64,000 nt of DNA, taken from NCBI GenBank assembly GCA_965153355.1, contig OZ231128.1, forward strand, positions 23,684,001 to 23,748,000. The letters are read 5' to 3'. This DNA is from Flaccisagitta enflata. Lineage: Eukaryota > Chaetognatha > Sagittoidea > Aphragmophora. A program made the position numbers and the translations under genes. Below, piece after piece: positions 1-11,082 of the stretch; the stretch's first letter is position 1; every line of letters starts with the position of its first letter. The notes under the pieces are model-generated. The model did no database searches. It was not told the DNA's origin and saw only the letters and a program-made list of their open reading frames with translations.

Positions 1-359
1 AAAGTTCTTGTCATTATTCAAGCATAATCATCGTTGGCCTCGCCCTACAAGAGAAAAGGTCGTTTACGCATGTTGATATTTATACAATCTAATAAAAACT
101 AAAATTTGGTAGAATAAGTGCCATTTGTGGGGTTCCTTGGCCTTGTTCTATTTGTTGGATTAAAGCCAAGATTGAAGAACACATCACATCTACGGAGAAA
201 GCAAATGTTCATGTGAATGATATAATATCCCGTCTTTAATTTGTTTCTCTTCAAAAGTATTACCAGCCGTTTTCCGTCAGTTATTTCTCAATTTCTTGTG
301 TCATGATGACATTTTCATTATCTTCTCTTAGCATGGTATTGTCACTCTTTCTTGCTTTC
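1..359. other. No recognised feature (probable intron)
   Basis: AT-rich single-copy-looking sequence with no recognisable exon, RNA gene or repeat. If the Ig gene at 2304-9523 continues leftwards this stretch is intronic. I looked on the minus strand here for the F-strand exon (D-x-G-x-Y-x-C) that should follow exon 2 and did not see it. Confidence 0.4.
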
Positions 360-390
360 TTTCCTTCCTTCTTACTTTCTTACTTTCTTA

Positions 391-435
<45 letters not shown>

Positions 436-452
436 TTTCTTTCTTCCTTTCT
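360..452. repeat. (CTTT)n microsatellite
   Basis: Near-pure CTTT/TTTC repeat with a few CTTC and TTAC interruptions. It produces open frames of S, F and L residues that are not genes. Confidence 0.95.
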
Positions 453-485
453 AAATCATTCTCATTCTTTCTCATTCTTTCTCAT

Positions 486-640
486 TTTCAGTCGCGTGCA
501 CGCGACTCTACAACCCGCTCTGTCCGTCTGTCGTTCCGTCGGTCGGTCCGTCGGTCGGTCCGTCCGTCACGCTTAGCTTTTTTTCCGCTGCCCCTGCCCA
601 CCCGCACGCGACTAAGGTTGCCGTGTATCCGGCCTTGTTT
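486..640 (+). mobile_element. Palindrome element, type A
   Basis: Starts TTTTCAGTCGCGTGCACGCGACTC, i.e. T-run then the 18 bp palindrome. A (GTCC/GTCG)n block follows, then the end module CCCTGCCCACCCGCACGCGAC and CCGTGTATCCGGCCTTGTT. It matches about eleven other type A copies in both orientations. No long coding frame is present, so it is non-autonomous. Confidence 0.85.
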
Positions 641-689
641 CTCTCTTACTCTGTTTCCCTGTTTCTCTTTTTTCTTTCTTTCTTTGTTT

Positions 690-780
690 CTTTTTCTTTG
701 TTTTTGTTTGTTTATTTGTTTGTTTGTTTGTTTGTTTGTTTGTTTGTTTGTTTTGTTTGTTTTTGTTTCTTTCTTTCTTT
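690..780. repeat. (GTTT)n microsatellite
   Basis: Tetranucleotide repeat next to the type A element. In several copies of this element family simple repeats sit at or near the ends. Confidence 0.9.
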
Positions 781-1183
781 CCTTCTTCATCCAGTAAAAG
801 TTGTTGGGTGACATAAAGAGGATGTGCGAAATCATTTAAAAGTACGTCGATTGTAGAGATGGAAGAGAAAAAAGAGACATAAGTACAAACGCTGGGCTGC
901 CTGTACAACAATGAGTGATACAATTCTTCTCGTTTCTCCATGACCTTTTTTTTCGTTCTTTATTCTCTCATCCAAGAGCGCAGTTTCGCGTCTCAGCTAA
1001 AACTTTCTTCTTCTGCTTACAATTATTGCTTTCCTTTGTTATTCAAATCATCAAAATGAACGTCGTCATAGCCAAGTCATAAAAGTTGCCACAATTGTGA
1101 TACAGATACGATACTGATATGATAAAGATGGGATACTGTGGTGATAGAATAAGGGATATGGACGCCTCCGCGCAAGCAATCAT

Positions 1184-1186
<3 letters not shown>

Positions 1187-1273
<87 letters not shown>
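1187..1273. repeat. (AG)n microsatellite
   Basis: Uninterrupted AG dinucleotide run of about 43 units. Confidence 0.98.
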
Positions 1274-1276
<3 letters not shown>

Positions 1277-2303
1277 TTTATGTATTTGTCAAATACTACG
1301 AGTAATACCACCATGTCATCAAAATTCTGTAGGCAACCTGCATATCACTTACTTACCGGCATATCTATCTCTAGATATTATAACTCGACCATATCCGCCA
1401 TATCCAATGATGCAAAGATTACCGGACAAATAGATTCTTATGCAATACATGATTCGTTATCAGATGGAAAAAGATATCCCGTGGGCGACAGACGGTTTCA
1501 GATATTCTATTCTCGATAAAATGTCAATAGACAAAATGGCAACAAAGACGTATATCCTCTTTTCAATGAAACGGTAAAACATATCCGATTGCAAGTGATA
1601 TCATGATTAATATCCGTGACAAAATCGCAGCTGACCTTATCTGCACTTTCCGAGGTCGTTTGATAATGTTATTGATCATTGATACCTTTGCTCAGATCAA
1701 CTTGATTTGTTACAGGTATAGATCCTGAATCTCTTTAAGGATCTTGCAGGCTTGGGCTCTTAGCTCTTGCTGTAACTTAGCATTTACGTTTTATTTTGTT
1801 TAATCTTGGTGGAAAGAAACGAGACAGCTGCTAAAAGGTCTGTGTCAAATCTTTAAAATGAGACCAAATTGAAGTCTGTAGCTTCATTCGTTTGGAAGCA
1901 GCACTCTTCCAAAGTGGATACTACTTTCAGCAACTGTCGCGTTTATTTCCGCCAAGATGGTGTTATGTCTACCAATATTTGACAAATGAAATGTTTCTCA
2001 TCAAAGGCTCAAAGAAGGTTGATCGGCTCCAATAGAACCCACGCCCACAGTCTTGAGACCGCAAGATCCCACAAAGACAGGCAGATGGCAGAATATTCTT
2101 CCAGGAGGGAGCATGGTTTACCAATTTGCTACCCAGCTCCGCCACCTGATGCTCAGCTCTCCCAACCAACTCCGCGAGCTCTAGCACCCCCAGCACGGAG
2201 CAGCGCCTTGGTCCCCAGGCCGGGAAATCACATAACGGCCTGCGAGACCGGACCCGCGACCTCCCATATGAGAAGCCCTATTTCCCTTAATCCATAATCC
2301 TAC
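1274..2303 (-). other. No recognised exon; probable intron 2 of the Ig gene
   Basis: Mixed-composition sequence downstream (minus strand) of the exon 2 donor at 2303-2302. No exon carrying the expected D-x-G-x-Y-x-C motif of an Ig F strand was found on either strand, so intron 2 probably runs past the left edge. Confidence 0.4.
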
Positions 2304-2466
2304 CTGCAATTGAGTATTTCTGATAATCATGGAATAAAGTTGTCCTTTGCTGGTGAAGAGAAATTTGTTGGGGTCGACTGAAGTGTCGAAGGCGCGACTT
2401 CCCATCGACAAAAAGCGGTTGTCATCAATCGTCTCGCCAAGTTTGATCCAGACCGCGGGAGTCTCA
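2304..2466 (-). CDS. Immunoglobulin-domain protein, exon 2 (middle of Ig domain)
   Basis: 163 nt internal exon. On the minus strand it is preceded by a long C/T-rich tract ending CACAG (acceptor, AG at 2468-2467) and followed by CAG|GTAGGA (donor at 2303). It starts in phase 2 and ends in phase 0. The single base T completes the codon AG- left by exon 1 (7755-9523), giving Ser. The peptide reads ETPAVWIKLGE, then a FLSMGSRAFD stretch, then LYSMIIRNTQLQ. It has the Ig core tryptophan on strand C and the hydrophobic strand E pattern just before where D-x-G-x-Y-x-C is expected. Joined to the Cys of strand B in exon 1 it forms a V/I-set-type Ig domain. The pattern recalls dpr/zig-8/lachesin-like cell-surface proteins, which is a tentative family guess. 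The following exon must lie further left. No gene symbol can be assigned. Confidence 0.75.
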
Positions 2467-2630
2467 CTGTGTGGAAAAGGAGGGGGTGGGGGGGGGGTGG
2501 GAGAGGAGGATGAGGACGAGGTTGACGAGGATGAGAAGGAAAGACAATTGGGAACAAAAGGAAAGAAACAGAAAATGAGATGTTGCAAAAAAAGAAATTA
2601 GAAAAAACCGAAAAAAGAAAAGAAAAAAAA

Positions 2631-2634
2631 AGGA

Positions 2635-2701
<67 letters not shown>
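2631..2701. repeat. (GAAA)n microsatellite
   Basis: Tetranucleotide repeat with degenerate GAAA-rich flanks to about 2765. Confidence 0.95.
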
Positions 2702-3544
2702 TAGGAAAGAAAGAAAGTAGGAAAGAAAGAAAACAGGAAAAGAAGGAGAAAAAACAAATTGAAAAGAAAAAGGAAAATGAGCTGAAAAGGGAAATGAGTG
2801 AAAAGGGCGAATGTAGAATCCCAGATGAAAATGGAATTTTGGAACAAGCAATCGTTAACTAGAAAATGAAATTCATTCTTCATTGCAGAAATGGGATTCC
2901 TCTCTTTATTACACTCTAGGGGAAGAGTGGGGGAGGCAAGTGATAGGGGGGAGGGGGAAACTGATAGGGAGGTGGGAGTTGAGGGGTGGCTGTACTATCT
3001 AGATCAAAAGTGTGTCGGCATAAAAAGAGTTTTTATTTCAGGGACCGCGTTTGATTGAAGATGAATCAGGGGGAAGATAGGGTGGAGCTGTTTCCAAAGG
3101 TACATGGGTGGGGCAATCGGAAAGGTGGTTCCTTGGGGCGACGTCCCAATTCTGCCGCGCGATATGAGAGGGGGGAAGGCGGTGGAGAGAGCAATTTCAC
3201 CATTCTCTCCAGAGATTGCTTTCCTGCCTAATCCCTGCCCCTCCCCTCCTCCCCGAAAAAAGTAAGAACGGCATTTAGAGGCTTCTTTATGCGTGTGTGA
3301 AAATCCTTTGTCAACCTCCGCAAGAATGAATGACGTTGACAGAGGGAAAGGGCTTAGAAAAAGGGGAAAGGGCATTCATCCCCTCCTTGCTTGGGGAGAG
3401 GAAATGCGGAAACAAAAATACCGCTTGTTTTAAGATTCAATACAAAAGAAATGAAAATTGTTGTCATAGTGAGGCTTTCACTTTATAATGATACTAATGT
3501 AACCGATATATAAATGGTCACCTCACAGATATTCCAATCCTTGT

Positions 3545-3876
3545 TTTTAGTCGCGTGCTACTTCTTTTCAGTCCGCTGGATGGTTCGTCTGTCCGTCTGT
3601 TGGTCAGGCAGTCGGTTCATCACATATGTTAATTTTTTTTTGTGTGTGTTTTTGGCGTAGCTGCTTCTGCCAGAATGAACACCTTCAGCCAACACATTTA
3701 ATGTTTATGGGCGGATTTCTGTTTTGCCAAAATAAGAAAGAAAGGGTTAGCATTTGATATCCGTTATGAAAGGATTTCCTTTACTCTTCGATCCGTTATA
3801 ACCGGGTGAAACTGTACATTACTGATGTAGTTCTCATTCGCACGCAAATACGGTTGCCATGGTCATGTCTTGGTTT
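3545..3876 (+). mobile_element. Palindrome element, type A, decayed
   Basis: Begins TTTTTAGTCGCGTGCTAC and then a degenerate CCGTCTGTTGG block. It ends with GCACGCAAATACGGTTGCCA and a CTTGGTTT that matches the type A terminus GGCCTTGTT imperfectly. The palindrome is half lost and the copy is longer than typical, so the boundaries are approximate. Confidence 0.55.
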
Positions 3877-4052
3877 CATCAAAATTTAGTAACACTTAGT
3901 AACACTTTTGAAACACTAACACGCTGGTCTTCGATTGAATTAAGCATCTACTTAATGTTATTATGTGTTGAACGCGTGAGTCGTCTTGTAAACTCACATA
4001 TATGCAGTCAAGCTGATAGTTTTCTCAGGTAAGCTTTTTGTTTTTCAGTTGT

Positions 4053-4175
4053 AAAGGATAGTTGTGAGCAATCCGGAGTAAACACCATTGAAAGCTTGCA
4101 AGGCTTTCATCCTTTGTATTTCGGAGAATTCTGGCCTCCTTTTATACGGGCAATATTGTTTCAACTTTCATATAC
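4053..4175 (+). repeat. Dispersed repeat, partner at 43581
   Basis: Shares AAAGGATAGTTGTGA, a TCCGGA-TAAACACCA segment and CAACTTTCATA, in the same order and spacing, with 43581-43690. No terminal repeats or target duplication were recognised, so the element class is unknown. Confidence 0.55.
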
Positions 4176-4682
4176 TCTGATTCAAAGCCGCCGTATTAAT
4201 CACGGCATAGTTGCCTTCATTATCGCAATGATAATGATACGGATAAACACAAGACGATGTAATATTCATATCCAATATCATTTATGACGGATATAAATGC
4301 ATGATAGAGAGTGGCAATTGATCGCGCGATATCATATGTGATATTTTTTTTTTGCGGATATTCCTCCTCACCGGATCACCACGGAAAAAAAAAGAAGTTA
4401 GCTAACACAATCAGACTCTCTTGTCGATTCAGCAGATTATGAGGACGTGCATTTGAAGGTTGTCAGACAGCGCAAGCAGCTTTGGGTTCTGTTAAGACTA
4501 GATGTTTTTTCCTTTTTTTTTTTTCTTTTTTTTGTGCGCGGGCAAAAAAAGGGGCTCCATAGGCAACGAATAAATTGAACTGAGAAAAAAGCAATTGAAA
4601 ACGTTTTTGCGGCATAGATTTTAAAGGAGAGAAAAAAAAACTGGGTGACACCTCCTCAAAAGGACATCTTTTCAATTCATTT

Positions 4683-4984
<302 letters not shown>

Positions 4985-5075
4985 AGGACCAGAGAGTGAG
5001 TGAGGTGAGCGCCCGGAGATGATAATGGAAAAATTCTACATGAGAATCGCGTACATCATGAAATTCCTTGGAGTC

Positions 5076-5078
<3 letters not shown>

Positions 5079-5160
<82 letters not shown>
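5079..5160. repeat. (GA)n microsatellite
   Basis: Pure GA run of about 41 units. Confidence 0.98.
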
Positions 5161-5162
<2 letters not shown>

Positions 5163-5504
5163 AACATGCCTAACTACAGGAGAATTAAATCTATTGACCA
5201 ACAAGTAAACCACCACAAAAACAAGGCTGGATACACAGTCAGTGAGAAGTCGCAGGTGGGCGGGGCGGGGGCAGTAGAGTGAGTGGGAAGAGGCAGTATG
5301 TCGATGGGCGGGGGCAGCAATGCTCAGCATACACGTTCTCTGCCAATTTGCATCCTCCAAAATTTCGCAATATTCCAGGACAGACTGGCAGACAGACCTA
5401 CCTACCTACACATTCTCATATAGAGTCACTTAGCAAGCGACTAGAAATAACGATTTTGAAACAATACTGGCTAATCTAAGCTTTCCTGACGATTCGAAAG
5501 AATC

Positions 5505-5808
5505 CAGGCCTGTATATAACTGAGTTCCTCTCCCCTCCATGGGGGGGGGGGGGGGGCGGGGAGAAATCAAAGGGGGAAAAAGAGAAAAAAAAATGGGGGG
5601 GGGGGAAATATATCTTTTGACAGTACCAAATTATAAAAAACTGATTATTGAAACACAATTTAATACTTTTTAAACCTTAGCTATACTGTTTTATTGCTTT
5701 ATAGGGAAGAATCATAGATTCTAAAACGCGACGTGATGCGTCGCATGGAAGAAAAGCAAAGGCAGGGAAAGGGGGGAATCAAAAGCGACTCAATTATATA
5801 CACCCCTG
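5505..5808. mobile_element. hAT-like MITE with CAGG ends
   Basis: 304 bp. The left end CAGGCCTGTATATAACTGAG is inverted at the right end, whose complement reads CAGGGGTGTATATAATTGAG. The 8 bp flanks are AAAGAATC on the left and AGAGAATC on the right (one mismatch), as expected for a hAT target duplication. The interior carries poly-G tracts and A/G-rich sequence. A rearranged inverted relative lies at 26481-26694. No coding capacity. Confidence 0.7.
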
Positions 5809-5982
5809 AGAGAATCGAAAAGATGATTAAACACTCTTCAACAACTAATTCCTGTCTGCAGCGCTTCATAATGTGTGGCTGTATGCAATGTTGCACATAT
5901 CCTTAACTCACCTAGAATAAACATGAAAGGACAGAATAGGAAGAGGAGAAAGAAGAAAGCGTCGAACATCAAGCCAGGTGGA

Positions 5983-6178
5983 AACAAGTGACGCGGGGTC
6001 ACAATATAGTTTCGGACGGGTGAGCAGGAACCACCTCCATCCACACCCCACGCCCCTCCCCATGAACACATAAAGAATAGAAGCATCTTAAACTCTCGTT
6101 TTACCACTTTTTGACTCATACTTACGGACGGACGGACGGACAAAACCACTACTAGAGTTGCATGTTTGAAACTAAAAA
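5983..6178 (-). mobile_element. Palindrome element, type C
   Basis: Starts AACAAGTGACGCGGGGTCAC, where GTGAC...GTCAC is itself an inverted repeat. It contains CGGACGGGTGAGCAGG and ends with a (GGAC)4 block, then AGAGTTGCATG and ACTAAAAA. The A-tailed end corresponds to the palindrome end of types A and B, here mutated. Confidence 0.7.
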
Positions 6179-6192
6179 CCGTCCTTGAGAAC

Positions 6193-6373
<181 letters not shown>

Positions 6374-6382
6374 ACACAAAAT

Positions 6383-6506
6383 CAGACAGAGAGACAGAAT
6401 GTGAGAATGAGGCAGAGAGAATGAGGCAGAGAGAATGAGACAGAGACAGAGAGATGGAGAGAGAAAGTGAGAGACAGCGAGAGAGAGTTTATGACACAGC
6501 TTTAAG

Positions 6507-6540
<34 letters not shown>

Positions 6541-6545
6541 CACAA
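6383..6545. repeat. Degenerate GACA/GAGAATGAGGCA repeat
   Basis: Imperfect array of GACAGA, a 14 bp GAGAATGAGGCAGA unit repeated about twice, and a terminal (GACA)n run at about 6510-6540. Confidence 0.75.
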
Positions 6546-7617
6546 AGACAGAAAAGAAAATGAGAAGGCGGTAGTGCCAATTGGTATTCGAACAATGGTT
6601 TAGGTTGCAGTCAGAGAAGAAGAAGAAGAAGAGAGGTCAGGGTCCGTGTCACTGGTCGACCCTTAGGACGACCAGCAGACCACAAGATGAGAGAAGTCAA
6701 GTAATGAATGGAGGAATAAAAAGAAACATTGTTCACACGAAGGGAATCGCTAAAATTATTTAAGAATCATGAAAAATGTTAAAAAAAAAAGATGGTACGT
6801 GGTCGTTGCGTCCATTGTATTTTTGGGGTCTCGTTTGCGTTTTCTTCTGCATCACTGCCTTTGTCCAATGACCAAAACAGCTCATATGGCTTGGAAGTTG
6901 GAACAACATTGCTCCATTAAAAAAATCCTTTAAAAAACATACAATGACTGAGAGTCTTGGGAACTTTCAATGGTGTTTAATCCGGAACCCCCACAACTAT
7001 TCTTTATCAATGCAAAACAATACTATCAAAAACAAAATAATCTAAACTAAATCACTGCCCCTGCCCCTCTGACTCGAAAAGGAAAGGTACATGCAGTTTG
7101 TGTCAGTGTTTTTTTTTTTGTTTTTTTTTCAAATAAGTTTCTCAAGGCGGCGGAGCCTCATGGCTGCAACTTGAAATGAGCTTTTGATTGGGAGGAATTG
7201 AAAAGGGGAAAAGCTTTGCTAGAAGGACAAAAATCCCCACACCAGGTCCAGTGATGAATAAACTTACTAAAAATGAACTCAACTGGTTCAAAATTAATTG
7301 GAATATTTCGATTACTTGGATTACTTACATAAAAATAGTTATGGCTTATACATTTCCCCAATACTTCCCATTTATAATCATGGTACACATTTCATCCAAA
7401 ACACACAATTGTGCCCCTTGTCGACAGATAGAAATTTTGTACTGTTGGGCAATGTGGGTAACTAAGATTCGTGTACCTGTACAAGTCTGACACTCTCATT
7501 GAGATGCGCGGTCGTGTAAAAAAGTTACAAACGAGTATCACTCACTCTGAAATGTCAGAGAGATCACAAGAGAGTTTGTATACCATGTGTCAACTACAAA
7601 AAAAAAGGCTAACGAAT

Positions 7618-7619
<2 letters not shown>

Positions 7620-7709
<90 letters not shown>
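7620..7709. repeat. (GA)n microsatellite
   Basis: Pure GA run starting about 45 bp inside intron 1, just after the exon 1 donor. Confidence 0.98.
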
Positions 7710-7712
<3 letters not shown>

Positions 7713-7754
7713 AGAGTACATGTTCTTTTTTTTTTTGGTCTCTTTCTTTTTTAC

Positions 7755-8766
7755 CTGGTGCAATGAAAAGCGACTGTTGCGCCCTCGGGGACGGCAGATG
7801 ATTGAGTTTGGAGCCCCGAGGCGACCTGAATCGCTGATTGGCCGTGAAAGAGAAATCCGAGTGGTGAGGGACCAATTAGAAACGAAACCAACGTCAAAAC
7901 CAACAAAAGACTTTTGGTGATGACTAGACTGCCGTTGCCGCCGCTTCTGCTGCAACCGCTCGCGCCGACACCACCGCCAATGACTTTGCCGCTACCCTGC
8001 GAAACGACACTTTTGAGGCGCCACACTGAGTCTACGCCGTTTTGACATTGTATGTTGCTGCTGCATTGTCGTGGGTTGTTGTCGTTACTGTACTGGCGCT
8101 GAACCTTGTCTACATACGAGAGTTGAACGTCGCCGTTACAGTTATGGCATGGAACGTCGTTATCGATGTACGGGGGTTGAACGTCGCCGTCAATGTTTTG
8201 AAACTGAATGCTACAATTGACGTCTCGTTTCACATTGTTAGAACCGTTATGTTGTATGAACCTCGACTTGTGTAAATCATCAGCGTCCAAATGTTGAGGA
8301 TGACGACGTTGGCTATTTTCGGCGTCACTTGGATTGTTGCGTCGAATCAAGAAGCAGTCTTGTTGGTCGATGGCATTTTGCTGTTGTTGGGTGAAGTTAA
8401 AAGGACCGTTTGGACATTCGGTGAGGCCAACGAGGCGTTTGTATTTGTCGCCGTGTTGAAAGAAACCACCGACGCCTTCCACAACGCCATGATGGCGTTG
8501 AATGACGCCACTGTTGTGTTCCATGACGCCACCATGGTGTTCCATGACGTCACTGCGGCGTTCTATGACACCATCGTGACGTTGAATGACGCCACCATGG
8601 TGTTCCATGACGCCACCGCGGCGTTCTATGACTCCAACGCGGCGGCGCTGTCTTCTCAAACCGGCGTTTTCTTTCTTTCCAAAGGGGAAATCAGGGCGGA
8701 GCCAAGCTGAAGCGAGAAAACATCTTTTGTCACTTGCAGTTTCAATACGACCGCGTTTGTTGTTGC

Positions 8767-8841
<75 letters not shown>

Positions 8842-8860
8842 CGTTGTTGTCGTCGTTGTT

Positions 8861-8898
<38 letters not shown>

Positions 8899-8919
8899 TG
8901 TTGTTGTTGTTGTTGTTGC

Positions 8920-8973
<54 letters not shown>

Positions 8974-9061
8974 CTTTATCACTTTCACGGACATGCAATC
9001 TTTTTATAACTGCACATTGTTCAAGCGAAAACTGTTGCTGTTGTTGTTGTTGTTGTTGTGG

Positions 9062-9110
<49 letters not shown>

Positions 9111-9523
9111 GATTGTTTTTGATGTTGTTGTGATTGTTTTTGTTGCTGAAACAAATTACGGTAAAATGAACAAAGTAATTTTCTCCCACGTCCTCGTTGT
9201 TCATGTGTATTTGTTCGTTGACGCTTAAGCCAGTAATGTTGGCTGATAATTTTATACAGATAATGATTACGTTGGAAACGACGATGACGACTACGCTGCA
9301 GACGACGAAGATGATGACGCTGCTGACGACAGTATGACACAAGTTTGTCGGCAACCCCGTCGCACTCAGAAACCGAGTCTGACATGAGATTGTCGGAATT
9401 ATTCAATTTAGTAATTCGATGAACTAACTTCAAGCATCCGGTCGTCATTTTATCTGCTTCGTTAATCGACGTCGAGTTTGAATTAACAGCCGGTAACTCG
9501 TCAGGCGAGGCAAAGTTGAACAT
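7755..9523 (-). CDS. Immunoglobulin-domain protein, first coding exon with poly-Q/N/D N-terminus
   Basis: Open from ATG at 9523, with an in-frame TAA five codons upstream and no acceptor between, so this is a first coding exon. It holds 589 codons plus 2 nt and ends at a CAG|GTAAAA donor in phase 2. Approximate residues: 60-120 basic (H, R, Q rich); 127-165 poly-Q; 185-255 poly-N with D and S; 300-355 a 7-residue tandem repeat (GV-I/M-E/Q-x-x-x, about eight copies); 360-500 N, D, Q and C rich; 532-552 hydrophobic (KSLLLVLTLVSFLIG). The exon closes with SSAVPEGATVAFHC, a typical Ig strand A'-B with its first cysteine. Exon 2 at 2304-2466 continues the Ig fold in phase. No methionine lies close before the hydrophobic segment, so it looks like a signal-anchor (N-terminus inside, Ig outside) rather than a cleaved N-terminal signal. 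Alternatively a downstream start or a different transcript is used. Function unknown; cell-surface recognition is inferred from the Ig fold only. Confidence 0.72.
8469..8633 (-). repeat. Coding 21 bp minisatellite (7-residue repeat)
   Basis: About eight tandem 21 bp units, e.g. GTGTTCCATGACGCCACCAT on the plus strand. On the minus strand they encode heptads such as GVIERRG, GVMEHHG and GVIQRHD inside exon 1. The period keeps the frame open. Confidence 0.85.
8758..9110 (-). repeat. Coding (AAC)n/(GAC)n and (CAA)n trinucleotide arrays
   Basis: GTT/GTC runs on the plus strand at 8758-8972 encode poly-Asn with an Asp block on the minus strand. A second run at 9033-9110 encodes poly-Gln. Both lie in exon 1 and are in frame. 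Arrays of this kind are expected to vary in length between alleles. Confidence 0.9.
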
Positions 9524-9683
9524 CAAAAATATATTTTAGTTTTATCGCGGCTTTGTTTCGATTTGGTAATTCGTATTCATCAAGTTCGTGTTCTATCTAG
9601 GTTGAGTTAACGTCAGTCATGGTCAGTTTTGGGTGGTAATCCAGATCAGAGTTATCTCGATCAGCGCGATCTTGATCGTGAAT

Positions 9684-10301
9684 CACTGCTTTCTGAGAGA
9701 AGATTTGTGACAAGAATGATATCACTCCGGGTTTTTCTGCATTTTTGTGTGGGTTATAGGCACAAAAATCGAGAACTATTTGTTGGAAAATCATCCCTAG
9801 AGCGCATTTTGAAAAAAAGTCAAAAATCTATAATCTTAAGCTTCATTATACATGGATAACTTTGTAAGTTGGTCTGACTGATTTTTTGACAGCAGATTGA
9901 CAATCCTGATCTAATTCCCTTTCATTTGATAGGTCGCACTATATGGTTTTAATAAGAAATAACATTTTCATTTTTTAAGCCACCGTTACAAAATTACAGC
10001 GGTGGCCTAAAATGTGAAAATTTAATTTTTAATCAAAACCATATAGTGCGACCTATCAAATTAAAGGGAATTTCATCAGGATCAACAATATGCTGTCAAA
10101 AAAAGAGTCAGACCAAATTGAAAAATTCTTTGTGCAAAATGAAGCTTAAAATTATAAATTTTTGACTTTTTTTCAAAATGCGCTCTACGGATGATTTTCA
10201 ACTGGATTGTTCTTGATTTGTATGCCCATGACCTACACAAAAATGCAGAAAAACCCGGAGTGATATCATTATTGTCACAAATCTTCTGTCAGAAAGCAGT
10301 G
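9684..10301. mobile_element. Fold-back element, 618 bp, CACTGC ends
   Basis: Long terminal inverted repeats run inward from CACTGCTTTCTG. They include TGATATCACTCCGGGTTTTT on the left and its complement on the right, and CATATAGTGCGACCTATCAA near the centre, where they meet around a small hairpin (GCCACCG...CGGTGGC, 9981-10015). GAAT flanks both ends, suggesting a 4 bp target duplication. CAC-ended TIRs with 4 bp duplications fit a Chapaev/CACTA-type origin (tentative). No transposase. Confidence 0.75.
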
Positions 10302-10420
10302 GAATGAGACTTGAAAAAAATGATGACATATTGGGCATTTGCGGCATTTTGGGCTTTTGGTCGAGACGGAAAATTATTTACTGAAGTGGTGACAAACGGG
10401 GCGTTTTCTGGTCGAGACGT

Positions 10421-10462
10421 TATTAGATTAGATTATTAGATTATTAGATTATTAAATTAGAT
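10421..10462. repeat. GATTATTA short tandem repeat
   Basis: Five or so imperfect copies of TTAGATTA. A poly-G run of 17 or more bases follows at 10631-10647. Confidence 0.7.
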
Positions 10463-10701
10463 TAGTGTGTGATAAAGTTGTACTGGGCAAAGATGGGAGG
10501 TGGTGACATTAGAATGAAACGAGACGGAGAGGGGCTCGGAAAAGGTGGGATCGGGTTGAATTGGGGCGGGTTTGAGCTAGAAAGGGGCGTTGTTTTGTTA
10601 ACAAGAATTCGGCGAAGAAATTGGGTTGAATGGGGGGGGGGGGGGGGAGCTGAAGAGCGTGAAGGATTTAAAATGACGCACAATGTGTTAGTCGTTGGTC
10701 T

Positions 10702-11082
10702 TCTTATGTGACTTAGAACATTCTTTATGTTTATATTTTTCTTTGTCCTCAGTCGGCTTTATTTGTTCTCAGACGTGATTTACGCGTCTTTTTTTTTAAT
10801 CCACCGGTACAAAAAATCTTATTTTCTTTTCTTTTATTTATTTATTTGTTTTTTTTTTGTGTGTTTTTTTTGTTCGTTTTCTTTCCGTCTTTATCGCCTT
10901 CAGATCAGATCCAAGTCTCTGCAACGCGGAAGAGAAAAGAGAAAAGTAATTTTACTCAACCTTGAGTTCATCTCGCCGAAGACACCTTCAAGGCCTCTTC
11001 TTCTTCTTGGCTTTCTTCTTACAGACGCGAGGGAGGCAGAGATGGAGAAAATTGAAAAAAAAAAAGAGGAAAGTAAATAAAT
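10702..11082. other. T-rich sequence, nothing recognised
   Basis: Pyrimidine-rich stretch with T runs at 10788-10880 and a CTTCTTCTT cluster near 10996. No exon or element recognised. Confidence 0.4.

Noticed and set aside
1-2303. Exon 3 of the Ig gene
   Set aside because: I looked on the minus strand for an acceptor followed by D-x-G-x-Y-x-C and did not find one, so it was not called.
2181-2588. Full 135-residue minus frame around exon 2 as a single-exon gene
   Set aside because: The parts outside 2304-2466 are a polypyrimidine tract (acceptor region) and intron sequence after a canonical donor; only the middle resembles a protein domain.
8042-9122. Plus-strand frames opposite Ig exon 1
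   Set aside because: Antisense shadows of a trinucleotide-rich exon; the minus strand has the Ig motif, start context and splice donor.
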